A stretch of 14,552 nt of DNA, taken from Beijerinckiaceae bacterium. GTDB taxonomy: Bacteria > Pseudomonadota > Alphaproteobacteria > Rhizobiales > Beijerinckiaceae. Shown here piece after piece: positions 7,766 through 14,552 of the stretch. A program made the position numbers and the translations under genes. Under the pieces are notes generated by a model, which ran no database searches, was not told the DNA's origin, and saw nothing but the letters and a program-made list of their open reading frames with translations. The stretch lies in the NCBI GenBank assembly GCA_947455285.1, contig CANGOK010000047.1:1-14552 (forward strand), read 5' to 3'. Within the stretch, counting starts at the first letter, position 1. Each line of letters opens with the position of its first letter.

Positions 7766-8992
7766 ATGCCATTTTCCAGACGAGATTCAAAGCAAAGCGC
7801 ATTGCCGCGGGGTGCCCCGCACGATGGCGTCACCTTATGTCTGGTCGCGTGCTGGTTGGTCATTGCACTGCTCACGAGCGCAGGACTGCTTTATTGGGTC
7901 GTCTTTCGAGACGATGTGCTGGAAGCTCTGCTGCGCCGACAGGCGGATATGAAACAAGCCTATGAGGATCGTTTGGCGTCCCTGAATGCTCAGGTGGACA
8001 GGATGGCCAGTCGAAAATTGCTCGACCAGAACACCATCGAAGGGCGCGTGCGAGAACTGGCGTCGCGGCAGGCCCTACTGGAATCGCGCTCTGCGACGAT
8101 TGCGGCCCTCCTAGACCAAATCGGGGCAAGCCCCGATACGACCACCCCCATAGCCCGGTCGTCTCCGGCGCCTGTCTTACCCGCTCCGAGCGTAACGGCG
8201 CCGCCGGTCGCCGCAGACAAGCCACGCCCGCAAGCGACCATCGAGCTGCGCTCAAGCCTCGACAGCGCCGCCCCCGCATCAACGGAGAAGGTTGCAAATC
8301 CGGACATTCAACTGAGCGCCATAGGGCGCGATCTGGAGCGGATTGAACGCGATCAGGTTCAGGCTTTGGCAAGCATCGGGTCATCGGCGAAACGGAAGTC
8401 CGCCCGGCTGAGCGCCATCATCAACGAGGTCGGCTTGTCGGTCGAGAGGCTCGCCCCGCAAGGAAGAGCGGTTGGCGGCCCCTTCGAGCCGCTCAATCCC
8501 GACTCGCACTTCGATCGAGAATTGAGCCGCATCGCGGCCGACCATCAGGCCGCAAGCCGCCTGCTGCAGATCATGCCCAGCTTGCCTCTACGACAGCCCC
8601 TCGCGGGGCGCTTGGAGATCGCTTCAGGCTATGGCCCCCGCATGGATCCTTTCGTTGGGCGAATGGCGCTCCATACGGGACTCGACATGCAAGACGAGGC
8701 TGGGGCGCTTGTGCGCTCGACCGGAGGCGGAAATGTTGTTTCGGCTGGATGGAGCGGCGGCTACGGCAACATGGTCGAGATAGACCACGGCCATGATCTG
8801 ACGACGCGCTACGGGCATCTGTCTTCGATTAACGTCACCGAAGGACAAGCGGTGGCGCCGGGCGCGATCATCGGGCGCGTCGGCTCCACAGGACGCTCGA
8901 CGGGCCCACATCTGCATTACGAAGTCCGGATTGACGGCGAGCCGGTCGACCCCGGCCGCTTCCTCGCGCCAGCGCGAGGATGGCTGAATTGA
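7766..8992 (+). CDS. membrane-anchored M23 family metallopeptidase (LytM domain)
   Basis: This 408-aa envelope protein is probably a peptidoglycan endopeptidase. It has a cytoplasmic N-terminus, one transmembrane segment at about 24-46, and a predicted coiled coil at about 50-118. A Pro/Ala-rich linker (about 122-155) and a second helical region (about 183-270) precede a C-terminal LytM/M23 domain (about 280-400). The zinc site looks complete: H303 and D307 in HTGLD, and H384 in HLHYEV with H382. H351 in YGHLSS is also present. This differs from EnvC/NlpD-type LytM domains, which lack these ligands and only activate amidases, so I expect real hydrolase activity. The ATG at 7766 lacks a strong ribosome binding site. 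The TGA stop at 8990-8992 overlaps the U-tract of the prfB terminator on the opposite strand. Confidence 0.9.
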   Translation: MPFSRRDSKQSALPRGAPHDGVTLCLVACWLVIALLTSAGLLYWVVFRDDVLEALLRRQADMKQAYEDRLASLNAQVDRMASRKLLDQNTIEGRVRELASRQALLESRSATIAALLDQIGASPDTTTPIARSSPAPVLPAPSVTAPPVAADKPRPQATIELRSSLDSAAPASTEKVANPDIQLSAIGRDLERIERDQVQALASIGSSAKRKSARLSAIINEVGLSVERLAPQGRAVGGPFEPLNPDSHFDRELSRIAADHQAASRLLQIMPSLPLRQPLAGRLEIASGYGPRMDPFVGRMALHTGLDMQDEAGALVRSTGGGNVVSAGWSGGYGNMVEIDHGHDLTTRYGHLSSINVTEGQAVAPGAIIGRVGSTGRSTGPHLHYEVRIDGEPVDPGRFLAPARGWLN

Positions 8993-9018
8993 AATAAGGG
9001 GCGGCTCATGACCGCCCC
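8991..9018 (-). terminator. intrinsic terminator of prfB
   Basis: On the minus strand, just after the prfB stop, GGGGCGG (9012-9018) pairs with CCGCCCC (8998-9004) around a 7-base loop. TTATTTCAATT follows. The 7-bp GC stem plus T-rich tract is a good Rho-independent terminator. The plus strand has the same stem but no T-run. Confidence 0.75.
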
Positions 9019-9023
9019 CTGAA

Positions 9024-10155
9024 TTAGTCCACGTCCTCGACGTTCTCCGGCCCGCCGCCATAGACGCGCTGGGCGAGAGACGCCTGCATGAACTTGTCGA
9101 GATCGCCGTCGAGCACATCCCCCGGGGTGCCCGAGACGACGCCCGTGCGCAGGTCCTTCACCATCTGATAGGGCTGCAGAACATAGCTGCGGATCTGGTG
9201 GCCCCAGCCGATCTCCGTCTTGGACTCGGCCGTCTTGTTGGCCTCGGCTTCGCGGATCTCCAGTTCACGCTCGTAAAGACGCGCGCGCAGCATGTTCCAC
9301 GCGGTGGCGCGGTTCTTATGCTGGGAGCGTTCTGACTGACAGGCGACCACGATGCCGGTGGGCACGTGGGTGATGCGCACCGCCGAGTCCGTCTTGTTGA
9401 CGTGCTGGCCGCCTGCGCCCGAAGCGCGATAGGTGTCGATGCGGCAGTCGCTTTCGTTGACGTCGATCACGATGCGGTCGTCGACGGAGGGATAGACCCA
9501 GACCGAAGCGAAGCTGGTGTGGCGCCGCGCGTTGGAGTCGAAGGGCGAAATGCGCACAAGGCGATGCACGCCCGACTCGCTCTTCATCCAGCCATGGGCG
9601 TTGTGACCCTTCACCAGCAAGGTGGCGGATTTGATGCCTGCCTCTTCGCCCGGGGTCTCTTCGATCAATTCGACCGAGAACTTCCGACGCTCAGCCCAGC
9701 GCGTATACATGCGCTCAAGCATGCGCGCCCAGTCGCAGCTTTCGGTGCCGCCAGCGCCCGAATGGACTTCGATGAATGTGTCGTTGGCGTCGGCTTCGCC
9801 CGAAAGCAGGGTCTCGATCTGCCGGGTCTCGGCTTCCGCCTTGAGCCCCTTCAGGATTTCGATTCCCTCCTGCTCTGTGCCCTCATCGCCTTCAGCCTCG
9901 CCAAGCTCGACGAGCGTGGTCGCGTCATCAAGCTCGCGCTCAAGGCGGGTCAACGCGCCAAGGCGGTCCTCAAGATCCATACGCTCGCGCATGATCTTCT
10001 GCGCGGCGTCGGCGTCATTCCAAAGATCGGGGTCTTCAACCTTGGCGTTCAGTTCGGCGAGGCGTCGCGTCGATGCATCGACGTCAAAGATGCCTCCTCA
10101 GCAGTCCCGCGGACTGCTTGATCTGATCGACCAGGGCTTGTGCTTCGGCGCGCAT
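9024..10155 (-). CDS. prfB: peptide chain release factor 2, expressed by programmed +1 frameshift
   Basis: RF2 recognises UGA and UAA stop codons and triggers peptide release on the ribosome. The reading starts at ATG 10155 (MRAEAQALVDQIKQ), runs 23 codons to CTT (10087-10089) and meets an in-frame TGA (10084-10086). A +1 shift over base 10086 continues as DVDASTRRLAELNAKVEDPD, giving 376 aa in all. The catalytic GGQ motif is in RASGAGGQHVNKTDSAVRI, and the expected RF2 tail GTPGDVLDGDLDKFMQ is present. The codon-recognition domain (SPF-type) is seen as RISPFDSNARRHTSF. GAGAG before ATG 10155 is a reasonable ribosome binding site. An ATG at 9992 opens the downstream frame, but it would remove the N-terminal helices and is not the true start. 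Expression is autoregulated, since scarce RF2 favours the shift. Confidence 0.95.
10083..10098 (-). promoter_or_regulatory. prfB: RF2 programmed +1 frameshift element
   Basis: On the minus strand the sequence is AGGAGG CAT CTT TGA C. The internal Shine-Dalgarno-like AGGAGG (10093-10098), a three-base spacer, the slippery CTT, the in-frame TGA and the following C match the E. coli prfB element AGGGGG-TAT-CTT-TGA-C in order and spacing. Reading frames on either side join perfectly into RF2 protein sequence after a +1 shift. Confidence 0.95.
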
Positions 10156-10170
10156 TGCTTCTCTCTTTCA

Positions 10171-10200
10171 AATGAAAAGCGCGCCCCGCGGACGCGCCTT
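10171..10200 (-). terminator. probable intrinsic terminator after mrcA
   Basis: On the minus strand, GCGCG (10193-10197) pairs with CGCGC (10179-10183) around a GC-rich 9-base loop. TTTTCATTT follows. It lies between the mrcA stop and the prfB start, so prfB probably has its own promoter or depends on read-through. The stem is short, so confidence is moderate. Confidence 0.5.
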
Positions 10201-10245
10201 CGATGGCGGGAAAATAGTAGCCGGACCGGCCCGTGTAAACAGGCC

Positions 10246-12636
10246 TCAGTAGAGCCCACCCGGCGCCGCCCCTGCGGTGGTGTCCGGCGGCCTTGCCGGA
10301 TCGAAGGAAGCAGAGCCATCGGGAGGCGCGGTGCCAGGCTTGAAAGCCTCCAGGATCGACCCCTGCCCGCTGGAGCGCATTCCGGTCTTCGGATCGATAG
10401 AAATGAGCTTGATGCCGGGCGGGACGCGGAAAGGCGTGTCCGGCTTGTCCTTGAGCGCAAGCTTCATGAAATCGCGGAAGATCGGCGCCGCATAAACGCC
10501 GGCGGTGGCGGTATCGCCCAGCGAGCGCGGACGATCGTAGCCCATAAAGACGCCGACAGCGAGATCGGGGGCGAAACCGACGAACCAGACGTCCTTCGAA
10601 TCGTTCGTGGTGCCGGTCTTGCCCGCCAGATGCTTACCCACTTCGCGGATGACGGTCGCGGTGCCGCGCGTGACCACGCCCTCCATGATGGAGGTGATCT
10701 GATAGGCGGTAAGCGGATCAAGCACCTGCTCGCGCTTGTCGATGAGACGCGGTTCGGGCTGATCGGCCCATTGCGGGGCGTCGCAGCCTTCGCATGTGCG
10801 CTCATCATGGCGGTAGAGCGTATGGCCCCATCTATCCTGAATGCGGTCGATCAGGGTCGGCTTGATGCGCCTGCCGCCATTGGCGAGCATCGAATAGGCG
10901 GAGGTCATGCGCAGCACAGTCGTCTCGCCAGCGCCCAGCGACATTGCGAGCACCGGCAACATGTCGTCATAAACGCCAAAACGCTTGGCGTATTCGGCGA
11001 TGACGGGCATGCCGATGTCTTTCGCCAAACGCACGGTCATCTGATTTTTGGAATGTTCGATGCCGTAACGCAGCGTATGGGGCGCAGCATTGACGACGCC
11101 GCCATAATTTTCCGGGCGCCAGATTTCGCCATTGCCCATGTCGATTTCGATGGGGGCGTCGAGCACGAGCGAGGACGGCGTGTAACCATTGTCGAGGGCC
11201 GTCGCATAGACGATCGGCTTGAAGGATGAACCGGGCTGGCGGAAAGCCTGCGTCGCGCGGTTGAACTCCGACTGGTCGAAGGAGAAGCCGCCCACCATGG
11301 CGAGCACGCGGCCCGTGTAGGGATCCATGGCGACGATGCCGCCGGCGATGTCCGGGATCTGGCGCAGGCGATACTGACCCGGCTTGCCCTCGGCTGGCTC
11401 CGCATAGATCACGTCGCCAACCTGCAAGGCCTGCCGGACGGTAGGCTTCTTCGTCCAGCGCAGGCCATCCATGGGCAGGACGCCTGTTTCGCGATCACGG
11501 CTCACTTCACCAGATTTCTCACGAGGCGGCTGCAGGCCGATGCGCGCAGCGGTATCTGTCGTTTCAAGCACTACTGCGAGACGCCAGGGCCGCACATCGC
11601 CCAGCGCCGGCACCTCAGCGAGCGCCACGCCCCAGTCCTGAGCCACGTTGATGTTGCGCATGGCGCCGCGGAAGCCGTGCGCCTCGTCGAAGCGCACCAG
11701 GCCGTCGACCAGCGCCTTGCGGGCCATCAGCTGCATCTTGGGATCAAGCGTCGTGCGCACCGACAGGCCGCCTTCGTACAGCTTCTTCTCGCCGTACTTC
11801 TCGGAGAGTTCGCGGCGAACCTCTTCGGCGAAATAGCCAGCGGCGTAGCTGTTGGGCGAGGTGACTCGGGGATTGACGCCCAGCGGCTCGGTCTTGGCCT
11901 TGTCGCCGACGGCGCGGGCCACGTAGCCATTCTCGACCATGCGGTCGATCACATAGTTGCGACGGGCGATCGCCTTCTCGCGATTACGGAAAGGATGCAG
12001 ATCGCTAGGCGCCTTGGGCAGAGCGGCGAGGTAAGCGGCCTCCGCCAGCGTCAGTTCATTGACCGAGCGGCCATAGTAATTCAGGGCCGAGGCGGCGATG
12101 CCGTAGTTGCCCAGACCCAGATAGATCTCATTCAGATAGAGCTCGAGGATGCGCTCTTTCGAATAGGCGGCCTCGATGCGGAAGCTGAGCAGCATTTCGC
12201 GGATCTTGCGATCAAAGGTGCGCTCATTGGTCAGAAGGAAGTTCTTGGCGACCTGCTGGGTGATGGTCGAGGCGCCCTGCACGCGCTTGCCGCCCTGCAA
12301 CAGGATCAAAGCCGCGCGGGCGATGCCCTCGGGATCAATGCCGCCATGGGTGTAGAAATTCTTGTCTTCAGCCGAAAGGAACGCCTGCTTCACCATAGGG
12401 GGGATGGCGGAGCTGGGCAGATAAAGGCGGCGCTCTCTGGCGTATTCGGCCAAAATCGAACCGTCGCCCGCATGGACGCGGGTCATCACCGGGGGTTCGT
12501 ATTTCTGCAGCTGTGCGGTGTCGGGCAGATCCTGCTGGTAGTGCCACAGGAGCAGGGCGAACGACGCCGAACCCAGCACGAAGACAATCGCTCCGGTGGC
12601 GAACAGAAACCCCAATAACCTTGCGAGCATCCGCAT
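10246..12636 (-). CDS. mrcA: penicillin-binding protein 1A (bifunctional class A PBP)
   Basis: This 796-aa inner-membrane enzyme polymerises lipid II and cross-links peptidoglycan. It has a short cytoplasmic N-terminus and a transmembrane helix at about 8-31. The GT51 glycosyltransferase domain carries AEDKNFYTHGGID (catalytic Glu90), GASTITQQ (121-128) and RKIRE (Glu147). An OB-like insert lies at about 328-425. The transpeptidase domain carries SSFK (Ser470, Lys473), SKN (529-531) and KTG (673-675). All key residues are present. A CEGC pair (615-618) lies in the periplasmic part, and the C-terminus is a low-complexity Pro/Gly/Ala tail. I chose the ATG at 12636 because AAGGTGA (12644-12650) sits 7 bases upstream. 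A GTG at 12663 would add nine residues. It lies downstream of the amidase gene on the same strand, 211 bases away. Confidence 0.95.
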   Translation of the reverse strand: MRMLARLLGFLFATGAIVFVLGSASFALLLWHYQQDLPDTAQLQKYEPPVMTRVHAGDGSILAEYARERRLYLPSSAIPPMVKQAFLSAEDKNFYTHGGIDPEGIARAALILLQGGKRVQGASTITQQVAKNFLLTNERTFDRKIREMLLSFRIEAAYSKERILELYLNEIYLGLGNYGIAASALNYYGRSVNELTLAEAAYLAALPKAPSDLHPFRNREKAIARRNYVIDRMVENGYVARAVGDKAKTEPLGVNPRVTSPNSYAAGYFAEEVRRELSEKYGEKKLYEGGLSVRTTLDPKMQLMARKALVDGLVRFDEAHGFRGAMRNINVAQDWGVALAEVPALGDVRPWRLAVVLETTDTAARIGLQPPREKSGEVSRDRETGVLPMDGLRWTKKPTVRQALQVGDVIYAEPAEGKPGQYRLRQIPDIAGGIVAMDPYTGRVLAMVGGFSFDQSEFNRATQAFRQPGSSFKPIVYATALDNGYTPSSLVLDAPIEIDMGNGEIWRPENYGGVVNAAPHTLRYGIEHSKNQMTVRLAKDIGMPVIAEYAKRFGVYDDMLPVLAMSLGAGETTVLRMTSAYSMLANGGRRIKPTLIDRIQDRWGHTLYRHDERTCEGCDAPQWADQPEPRLIDKREQVLDPLTAYQITSIMEGVVTRGTATVIREVGKHLAGKTGTTNDSKDVWFVGFAPDLAVGVFMGYDRPRSLGDTATAGVYAAPIFRDFMKLALKDKPDTPFRVPPGIKLISIDPKTGMRSSGQGSILEAFKPGTAPPDGSASFDPARPPDTTAGAAPGGLY

Positions 12637-12643
12637 GAAGACA

Positions 12644-12650
12644 TCACCTT
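12644..12650 (-). promoter_or_regulatory. mrcA: ribosome binding site deciding the mrcA start
   Basis: AAGGTGA on the minus strand lies 7 bases before the ATG at 12636. The alternative GTG start at 12663 would place this site inside the coding region, so the ATG is preferred. Confidence 0.65.
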
Positions 12651-12847
12651 TTCCAGACGCCACCTCTGCCCTCGCAACGCGAACGCGACAGAGACTGACG
12701 AACGGACCTGAATGCCGCTGTCTAGCAGCATGACGAACGAGTCGCCAGCGACCCGGATGTCACGGGGCCACCACGACGGTGGTTATTGATCGCGGGATTT
12801 TGTGTCGCTTTCGGGGCGAAGACAGGGTCAGGCCGCGGCCCAAATGG
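12651..12847 (-). other. intergenic region between amidase and mrcA
   Basis: This roughly 200-base stretch between two same-strand genes contains a GGCCGCGGCC palindrome (12831-12840) just after the amidase stop. It also has a small CCACC/GGTGG hairpin near 12770-12785. Neither is followed by a minus-strand T-run. I see no clear promoter, although the gap is long enough for mrcA to have its own. No protein-coding potential is apparent. Confidence 0.35.
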
Positions 12848-14266
12848 TCAACGGGGCGTCGCGGCGCCCCCCGCCGGGGTGAAAGCGCCGAAAGGATCGC
12901 CCCCGGCGGTCGCCCGGGCGCCCTCGCCCGTCCCCCGCGCCTGAAAGAAGCCCTCGACGGCCCGGGCGACCGTCGCCGTGGCCTTCTCCCGCCAGACAGG
13001 CGCCTTGAGGCTCGCCAGATCCTTTTCGCTGGAGAGATAGCCTACCTCCAGCAGGACCGAGGGCACGTCATGGGCGCGCAGGACCCGGAAACCGGCGAAT
13101 CGGTGGGGATTCTTATTGAGAGCCCCAATGTCCTTCCAGTAGTCCACCAGCGTGCGCGCGAAGACATTGCTATAGGCGCGGGTCTCGCGCCGGGTCAGGT
13201 CGACGAGAATATCAGACACGTCGCTCTGGTCCTCGCGCCCGTCGAGGCCAGCGGCGAGGTCGGCCTGATTCTCCTTTTCCGCCACCCGCGCCGCCTCGGC
13301 GTCGGAGGCCTTGTCCGAAGCCGTATAGACGGTCGCACCCGACACATTGTGATCATCCGTCAGGGTGTCGGCGTGGATGGAGATGAACAGCGCCGCGCCC
13401 GCAGCCCTCGCCCGGCGCACGCGCTCGCCAAGAGATATGAAGACGTCGGTGTCGCGGGTCAGGGAGACCCGCACCTTCTTGCCAGCCTCGAGCCGCGCGG
13501 CGAGCGCCTTGGTGAATTCAAAGACTATGTCCTTTTCGAGCGCGCCGGACGCGCCAAGGGCCCCGGTGTCGATGCCGCCATGGCCCGCATCGAGCACGAC
13601 CATGGGCAGGCCCTCGCTCGACGCCGCAGGGACGGAAACTGTCTGCGCGGTTGTGGCGCGCTCACGCCCGGCGCTGGCGGCGGCGGCTAGGAAACTCGCT
13701 CGGTCGGCCTTCGCCAATTCAATCACCAGCCGCGCGCCTCGCCCATCGAGACCCGGCTCGGTCGACGTCCGCAGGATTCTCGCGGGGCCCGCCAGATCGA
13801 TCACGATGCGCGACTTGCCTGCGGCGACAAGTCCGAAGCGAAAAGAGGATACCAGCCCATCGAGACCCGGCGTCTTAGCGCCCTTGGCTGGCTTGCGGAC
13901 CGAAGCGCCCTTCCCTGCCCCCGGAAGACCAAGCGCTGGATCGATCAGAAAATTGACTTCGGGAAGATCGACGATGACCCGGTCGGGGTCAGCCAGCACA
14001 TGGGCAGCGGCGACGACGGAAGAGGTCAGCTCAAACACAAGTCGGCTCACATCGCTCGAACTCTCAAGCGCGAACCCGTCTGCGACCGGAAGATCCGCAG
14101 ACTGCGATATGGACGAAGGCTGAGGACGCGTCTGCGCGAATGACGGAAGGGAAAGCGCGACGAAGATCGCGCCGAAAAGCGCGCAATGCAGGGCCGGCCA
14201 TGACCGCCCTGATCTTGATCTTACGCCCATCGCCATCAAGGCGCCCTCTGTGCCGCGCGGAATCAT
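12848..14266 (-). CDS. amiC: N-acetylmuramoyl-L-alanine amidase, AmiC-like (AMIN + Amidase_3)
   Basis: This 472-aa periplasmic zinc amidase cleaves the bond between MurNAc and the stem peptide, typically during septum splitting. A signal peptide ends near SLPSFA (about residue 44). An AMIN-type targeting domain covers about 62-185 (VIVDLPEVNFLID, SRIVIDLAGPARI). The Amidase_3 catalytic domain spans about 220-442. Zinc ligands are H229 in DAGHGGID, E244 in LEKDI and H298 in SIHAD; the catalytic Glu is E407 in LLEVGYLSSEKD. Residues about 320-365, between the SIHAD and EVGYL motifs, match the position of the regulatory helix that blocks AmiA/B/C-type amidases until a LytM activator binds. Two starts are possible: ATG 14266 (GAAGG upstream) and ATG 14236 (GAGGG upstream); both leave a usable signal peptide. 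The C-terminal tail is Gly/Ala-rich. Confidence 0.93.
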   Translation of the reverse strand: MIPRGTEGALMAMGVRSRSGRSWPALHCALFGAIFVALSLPSFAQTRPQPSSISQSADLPVADGFALESSSDVSRLVFELTSSVVAAAHVLADPDRVIVDLPEVNFLIDPALGLPGAGKGASVRKPAKGAKTPGLDGLVSSFRFGLVAAGKSRIVIDLAGPARILRTSTEPGLDGRGARLVIELAKADRASFLAAAASAGRERATTAQTVSVPAASSEGLPMVVLDAGHGGIDTGALGASGALEKDIVFEFTKALAARLEAGKKVRVSLTRDTDVFISLGERVRRARAAGAALFISIHADTLTDDHNVSGATVYTASDKASDAEAARVAEKENQADLAAGLDGREDQSDVSDILVDLTRRETRAYSNVFARTLVDYWKDIGALNKNPHRFAGFRVLRAHDVPSVLLEVGYLSSEKDLASLKAPVWREKATATVARAVEGFFQARGTGEGARATAGGDPFGAFTPAGGAATPR

Positions 14267-14354
14267 ACCGCGCCCTTCTAGGCGATAGGGGCCAACTCGT
14301 TAACACTGCGTAAGAACAAATGGGCAGGCAGTCGAGCCAAGTGGCGTTTGTGCA
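14267..14354 (-). promoter_or_regulatory. upstream region of the amidase gene
   Basis: These 88 bases separate the glnII terminator from the amidase start and should hold the amidase promoter, since the terminator upstream is strong. I could not assign a convincing -35/-10 pair. GAAGG lies 7 bases before the ATG at 14266. Confidence 0.3.
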
Positions 14355-14389
14355 ACAAAAACCCCGGCGCAACGGTTGATTGCGCCGGG
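14355..14389 (-). terminator. intrinsic terminator of glnII
   Basis: On the minus strand a perfect 10-bp stem forms: CCCGGCGCAA (reverse complement of 14380-14389) with TTGCGCCGGG (reverse complement of 14363-14372). The loop is 7 bases, and GTTTTTGTTG follows. It lies 24 bases after the glnII stop and is a textbook Rho-independent terminator. Confidence 0.9.
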
Positions 14390-14413
14390 CGTATTCAGGA
14401 CATCAGACGAGGA

Positions 14414-14552
14414 TTACTTCGCGGGAACCGAAGCGATCGTCTTAAGGATCTGCGAGGCGATGGCGTAGGGGTCGCCCTGCGAGTTCGGACGGCGATCTTC
14501 GAGATAGCCCTTGTAGTTGTTGTTCACGAAGCTATGGGGAACGCGGATAGAA
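14414..14552 (-). CDS. glnII: type II glutamine synthetase, C-terminal fragment (5' end outside window)
   Basis: Only the last 45 codons are present, ending in TAA at 14414-14416. The translation begins SIRVPHSFVNNNYKGYLEDR and continues RPNSQGDPYAIASQILKTIA, ending SVPAK. The SIRxP...KGYLEDRRP..xDPY pattern is the conserved C-terminal signature of eukaryotic-type (GSII) glutamine synthetases, which rhizobia and relatives carry beside GSI. The enzyme makes glutamine from glutamate, ammonia and ATP in the cytoplasm. The assignment rests on this signature only; most of the gene lies to the right of the window. A strong intrinsic terminator follows. Confidence 0.88.
   Translation of the reverse strand, partial: SIRVPHSFVNNNYKGYLEDRRPNSQGDPYAIASQILKTIASVPAK

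Noticed and set aside
9024..9992. prfB as a 322-aa gene starting at ATG 9992
   Set aside because: Conserved RF2 sequence continues upstream in the same frame to the frameshift site, so this start would truncate the protein.
9622..11229. 535-codon plus-strand open frame across prfB and mrcA
   Set aside because: It runs opposite two clearly conserved genes and their gap, and its product is low-complexity Arg/Ser-rich without recognisable domains.
11677..12618. 313-codon plus-strand open frame opposite mrcA
   Set aside because: It is antisense to the conserved GT51 region of PBP1a; no motifs or ribosome binding site support it.
12766..12790. CCACC/GGTGG hairpin followed by TTATTG as a terminator
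   Set aside because: The T-rich side is on the plus strand, where no gene ends; on the minus strand there is no T-run.
12779..13690. 303-codon plus-strand open frame opposite the amidase
   Set aside because: It is antisense to the conserved Amidase_3 domain, with Arg/Gly-rich composition and no family resemblance.
1..14552. mobile elements, CRISPR arrays, tRNA or rRNA genes, defence islands
   Set aside because: No transposase, direct-repeat array, structured RNA or defence-type gene was seen; nearly all bases are accounted for by conserved housekeeping and envelope genes.

Overview
The window is a GC-rich, densely coded chromosomal segment. It most likely comes from an alphaproteobacterium of the order Hyphomicrobiales (Rhizobiales). 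The protein sequences support this: a GlnII-type glutamine synthetase C-terminus, an alphaproteobacterial-style AsmA-like protein, an AmiC-like amidase next to PBP1a and prfB, and a two-repeat periplasmic protein ending in GKNGVAPPL. There are no insertion sequences, prophage genes, CRISPR arrays, tRNAs or rRNAs. The content is housekeeping, with a strong cell-envelope theme.

Layout from left to right: the 3' part of an alpha/beta hydrolase (+) meets anmK (-) tail to tail with no base between the two stop codons. anmK is divergent from an uncharacterised secreted two-domain protein (+), which is followed by tyrS (+). tyrS converges on a very large AsmA/YhdP-like membrane-anchored protein (-); both stop codons lie in one 18-bp palindrome. 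That gene is divergent from a Bcp/PrxQ-type peroxiredoxin with a single cysteine (+), followed by a membrane-anchored M23 endopeptidase (+). The M23 gene converges on a minus-strand series reading right to left: glnII (partial, with a clear intrinsic terminator), an AmiC-like amidase, mrcA (PBP1a) and prfB (RF2, with its own terminator).

Five of the ten genes concern the envelope. AnmK recycles anhydro-MurNAc, PBP1a polymerises and cross-links peptidoglycan, the amidase and the M23 peptidase cut it, and the AsmA-like protein probably carries lipid between the membranes. The others serve translation (TyrRS, RF2), peroxide defence and nitrogen assimilation.

The most informative sequence-level result is that prfB is split by a classical programmed +1 frameshift (AGGAGG, 3 nt, CTT TGA C). 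The full protein is 376 aa starting at 10155, not the 322 aa that a simple reading frame from the first downstream ATG gives. Secondary observations are a 64-base AT-rich, rare-codon patch inside anmK, an inverted repeat that includes the first base of the M23 start codon, and the single-cysteine peroxiredoxin. I found no convincing evidence of an undescribed multi-gene system.
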